Shown here one piece after another: positions 63,583 through 64,000 of a stretch of 64,000 nucleotides of DNA. This DNA is from Actinoplanes sp. M2I2 (GTDB taxonomy: Bacteria; Actinomycetota; Actinomycetes; Mycobacteriales; Micromonosporaceae): NCBI RefSeq assembly GCF_023544445.1, contig NZ_JALPVJ010000001.1, positions 726,282-790,281 on the forward strand, read 5' to 3'. A model generated the notes under the pieces. That model did not search any database. It was not told where the DNA came from and saw nothing but the letters and a program-made list of their open reading frames with translations. The position numbers and the translations under genes are program-made. Every line of letters starts with the position of its first letter. Position 1 is the first letter of the stretch.

Positions 63583-63629
63583 TCGAAAGTTTTCGAAGCC
63601 TTGACATGACGTTTTCGCAATTTTACGTT
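63583..63629 (+). promoter_or_regulatory. LacI-type operator and promoter of the sugar permease gene
   Basis: TCGAAA-GT-TTTCGA (63583-63596) is a palindrome. TTGACA (63601-63606), 17 bp spacer and TACGTT (63624-63629) give a strong -35/-10 pair. A related half CGAAAG...CTTTCG lies upstream of the LacI gene itself (62486-62510). Confidence 0.72.
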
Positions 63630-63722
63630 AACGCGAGCTTGTCTACTCGGCCGCGAGGGGGGAACCCGACGCGCCGGTGGCCGGGCCGGACGGACGGACC
63701 GGAGCCGACGGAAGGGGCTGAC

Positions 63723-64000
63723 ATGGCGCGCCTGCTTCGACTCAACTGGTTCGGCGGTTCGTTCGGCTGGCTGTGGCTCCTGGTCGTGATGATCCCGCTG
63801 TACTGGATCGTCATCACGAGTTTCAAGACCCAGGCGAACTACTTCATCACCAACCCGCTGGCTCCGCCGACCAATCTGACGTTCGAGAACTACACGACGG
63901 TCGTGGAGAACGACTTCATCCGGTACTTCCTCAACAGTGCCGTGGTGACGCTGGGTGCGGTGCTCCCGGCTGTGCTGATCAGTTTCATGGCGGCGTACGC
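63723..64000 (+). CDS. Sugar ABC transporter permease, MalG type (partial)
   Basis: The first 92 codons are present; the rest lies beyond the window. ATG at 63723 has GGAAGGGG upstream. GWLWLLVVMIPLYWIVITSF is helix 1, followed by TSFKTQANYFITNPLAPPTN and NYTTVVENDFIRYFLNSAVV, typical of the carbohydrate uptake (CUT1) inner-membrane permease. Expected substrate is an oligosaccharide. Confidence 0.92.
   Translation, partial: MARLLRLNWFGGSFGWLWLLVVMIPLYWIVITSFKTQANYFITNPLAPPTNLTFENYTTVVENDFIRYFLNSAVVTLGAVLPAVLISFMAAY

Overview
The window is 64 kb of very GC-rich DNA with GTG and TTG starts, short 4-nt stop/start overlaps, F420-type oxidoreductase, WYL, TetR, MarR and LacI regulators, a SpoIIE-type phosphatase and secreted enzymes with ricin-B lectin tails. 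This points to a filamentous actinomycete, most probably a member of the Micromonosporaceae (Actinoplanes-like). That assignment is inferred from gene content, not from a marker gene.

Layout. 1-3825: the 5' part of a giant class III cyclase/AAA-ATPase/TPR regulator (minus strand, running off the left edge). 3894-8132: four copies of an unrecognised ~200-residue protein family, three of them exact 615-bp tandem duplicates directly behind a DyP-type peroxidase. 8.3-15 kb: MFS exporter, PP2C phosphatase, and two regulator/target pairs with visible operators (WYL/RidA and TetR/FAD monooxygenase). 15-19.3 kb: short UvrA-like ABC protein with a kinase-fold phosphotransferase, then a FAD oxidoreductase. 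19.4-28 kb: large secreted PA14/beta-propeller/lectin/DUF1080 protein, DesK/NarL-type two-component pair, membrane proteins and a GH18 chitinase with a lectin tail. 28.3-29.8 kb: six minus-strand tRNA or tRNA-like genes, four of them with C instead of U at position 33, interrupted by one plus-strand protein gene; then a 37-codon ORF with its own promoter and terminator. 30.2-38.8 kb: VOC/SDR pair, FAD monooxygenase, NAD kinase, GT87 mannosyltransferase-like protein, MarR/VOC pair with twin operators, STAS and STAS-ATPase proteins. 38.9-41.8 kb: endonuclease/exonuclease/phosphatase-family protein divergent from a retron-like reverse transcriptase with a strongly structured leader, followed by a phospholipase-D-like pseudogene. 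41.8-53 kb: VOC, secreted protein, LLM oxidoreductase, repeat-rich DNA, a translationally coupled four-gene operon (acyl-CoA dehydrogenase-like, PIG-L deacetylase, methyltransferase, GT2), SDR and alcohol dehydrogenases, TetR. 53-57.6 kb: universal stress protein, small MerR, long tandem-repeat tracts, an AlkA-like glycosylase and a SMI1/KNR4 protein. 57.6-61.5 kb: a complete siderophore ABC importer behind an IdeR/DtxR box. 61.8-64 kb: secreted lamin-tail protein, LacI regulator, and the start of a sugar ABC permease with an obvious promoter and operator.

The most unusual material is (i) the peroxidase operon with the 615-bp triplicated partner gene, (ii) the tRNA array with C33 anticodon loops, (iii) the retron-like reverse transcriptase locus, and (iv) at least nine unrelated tandem-repeat arrays with units of 6 to 78 bp spread through the intergenic DNA.
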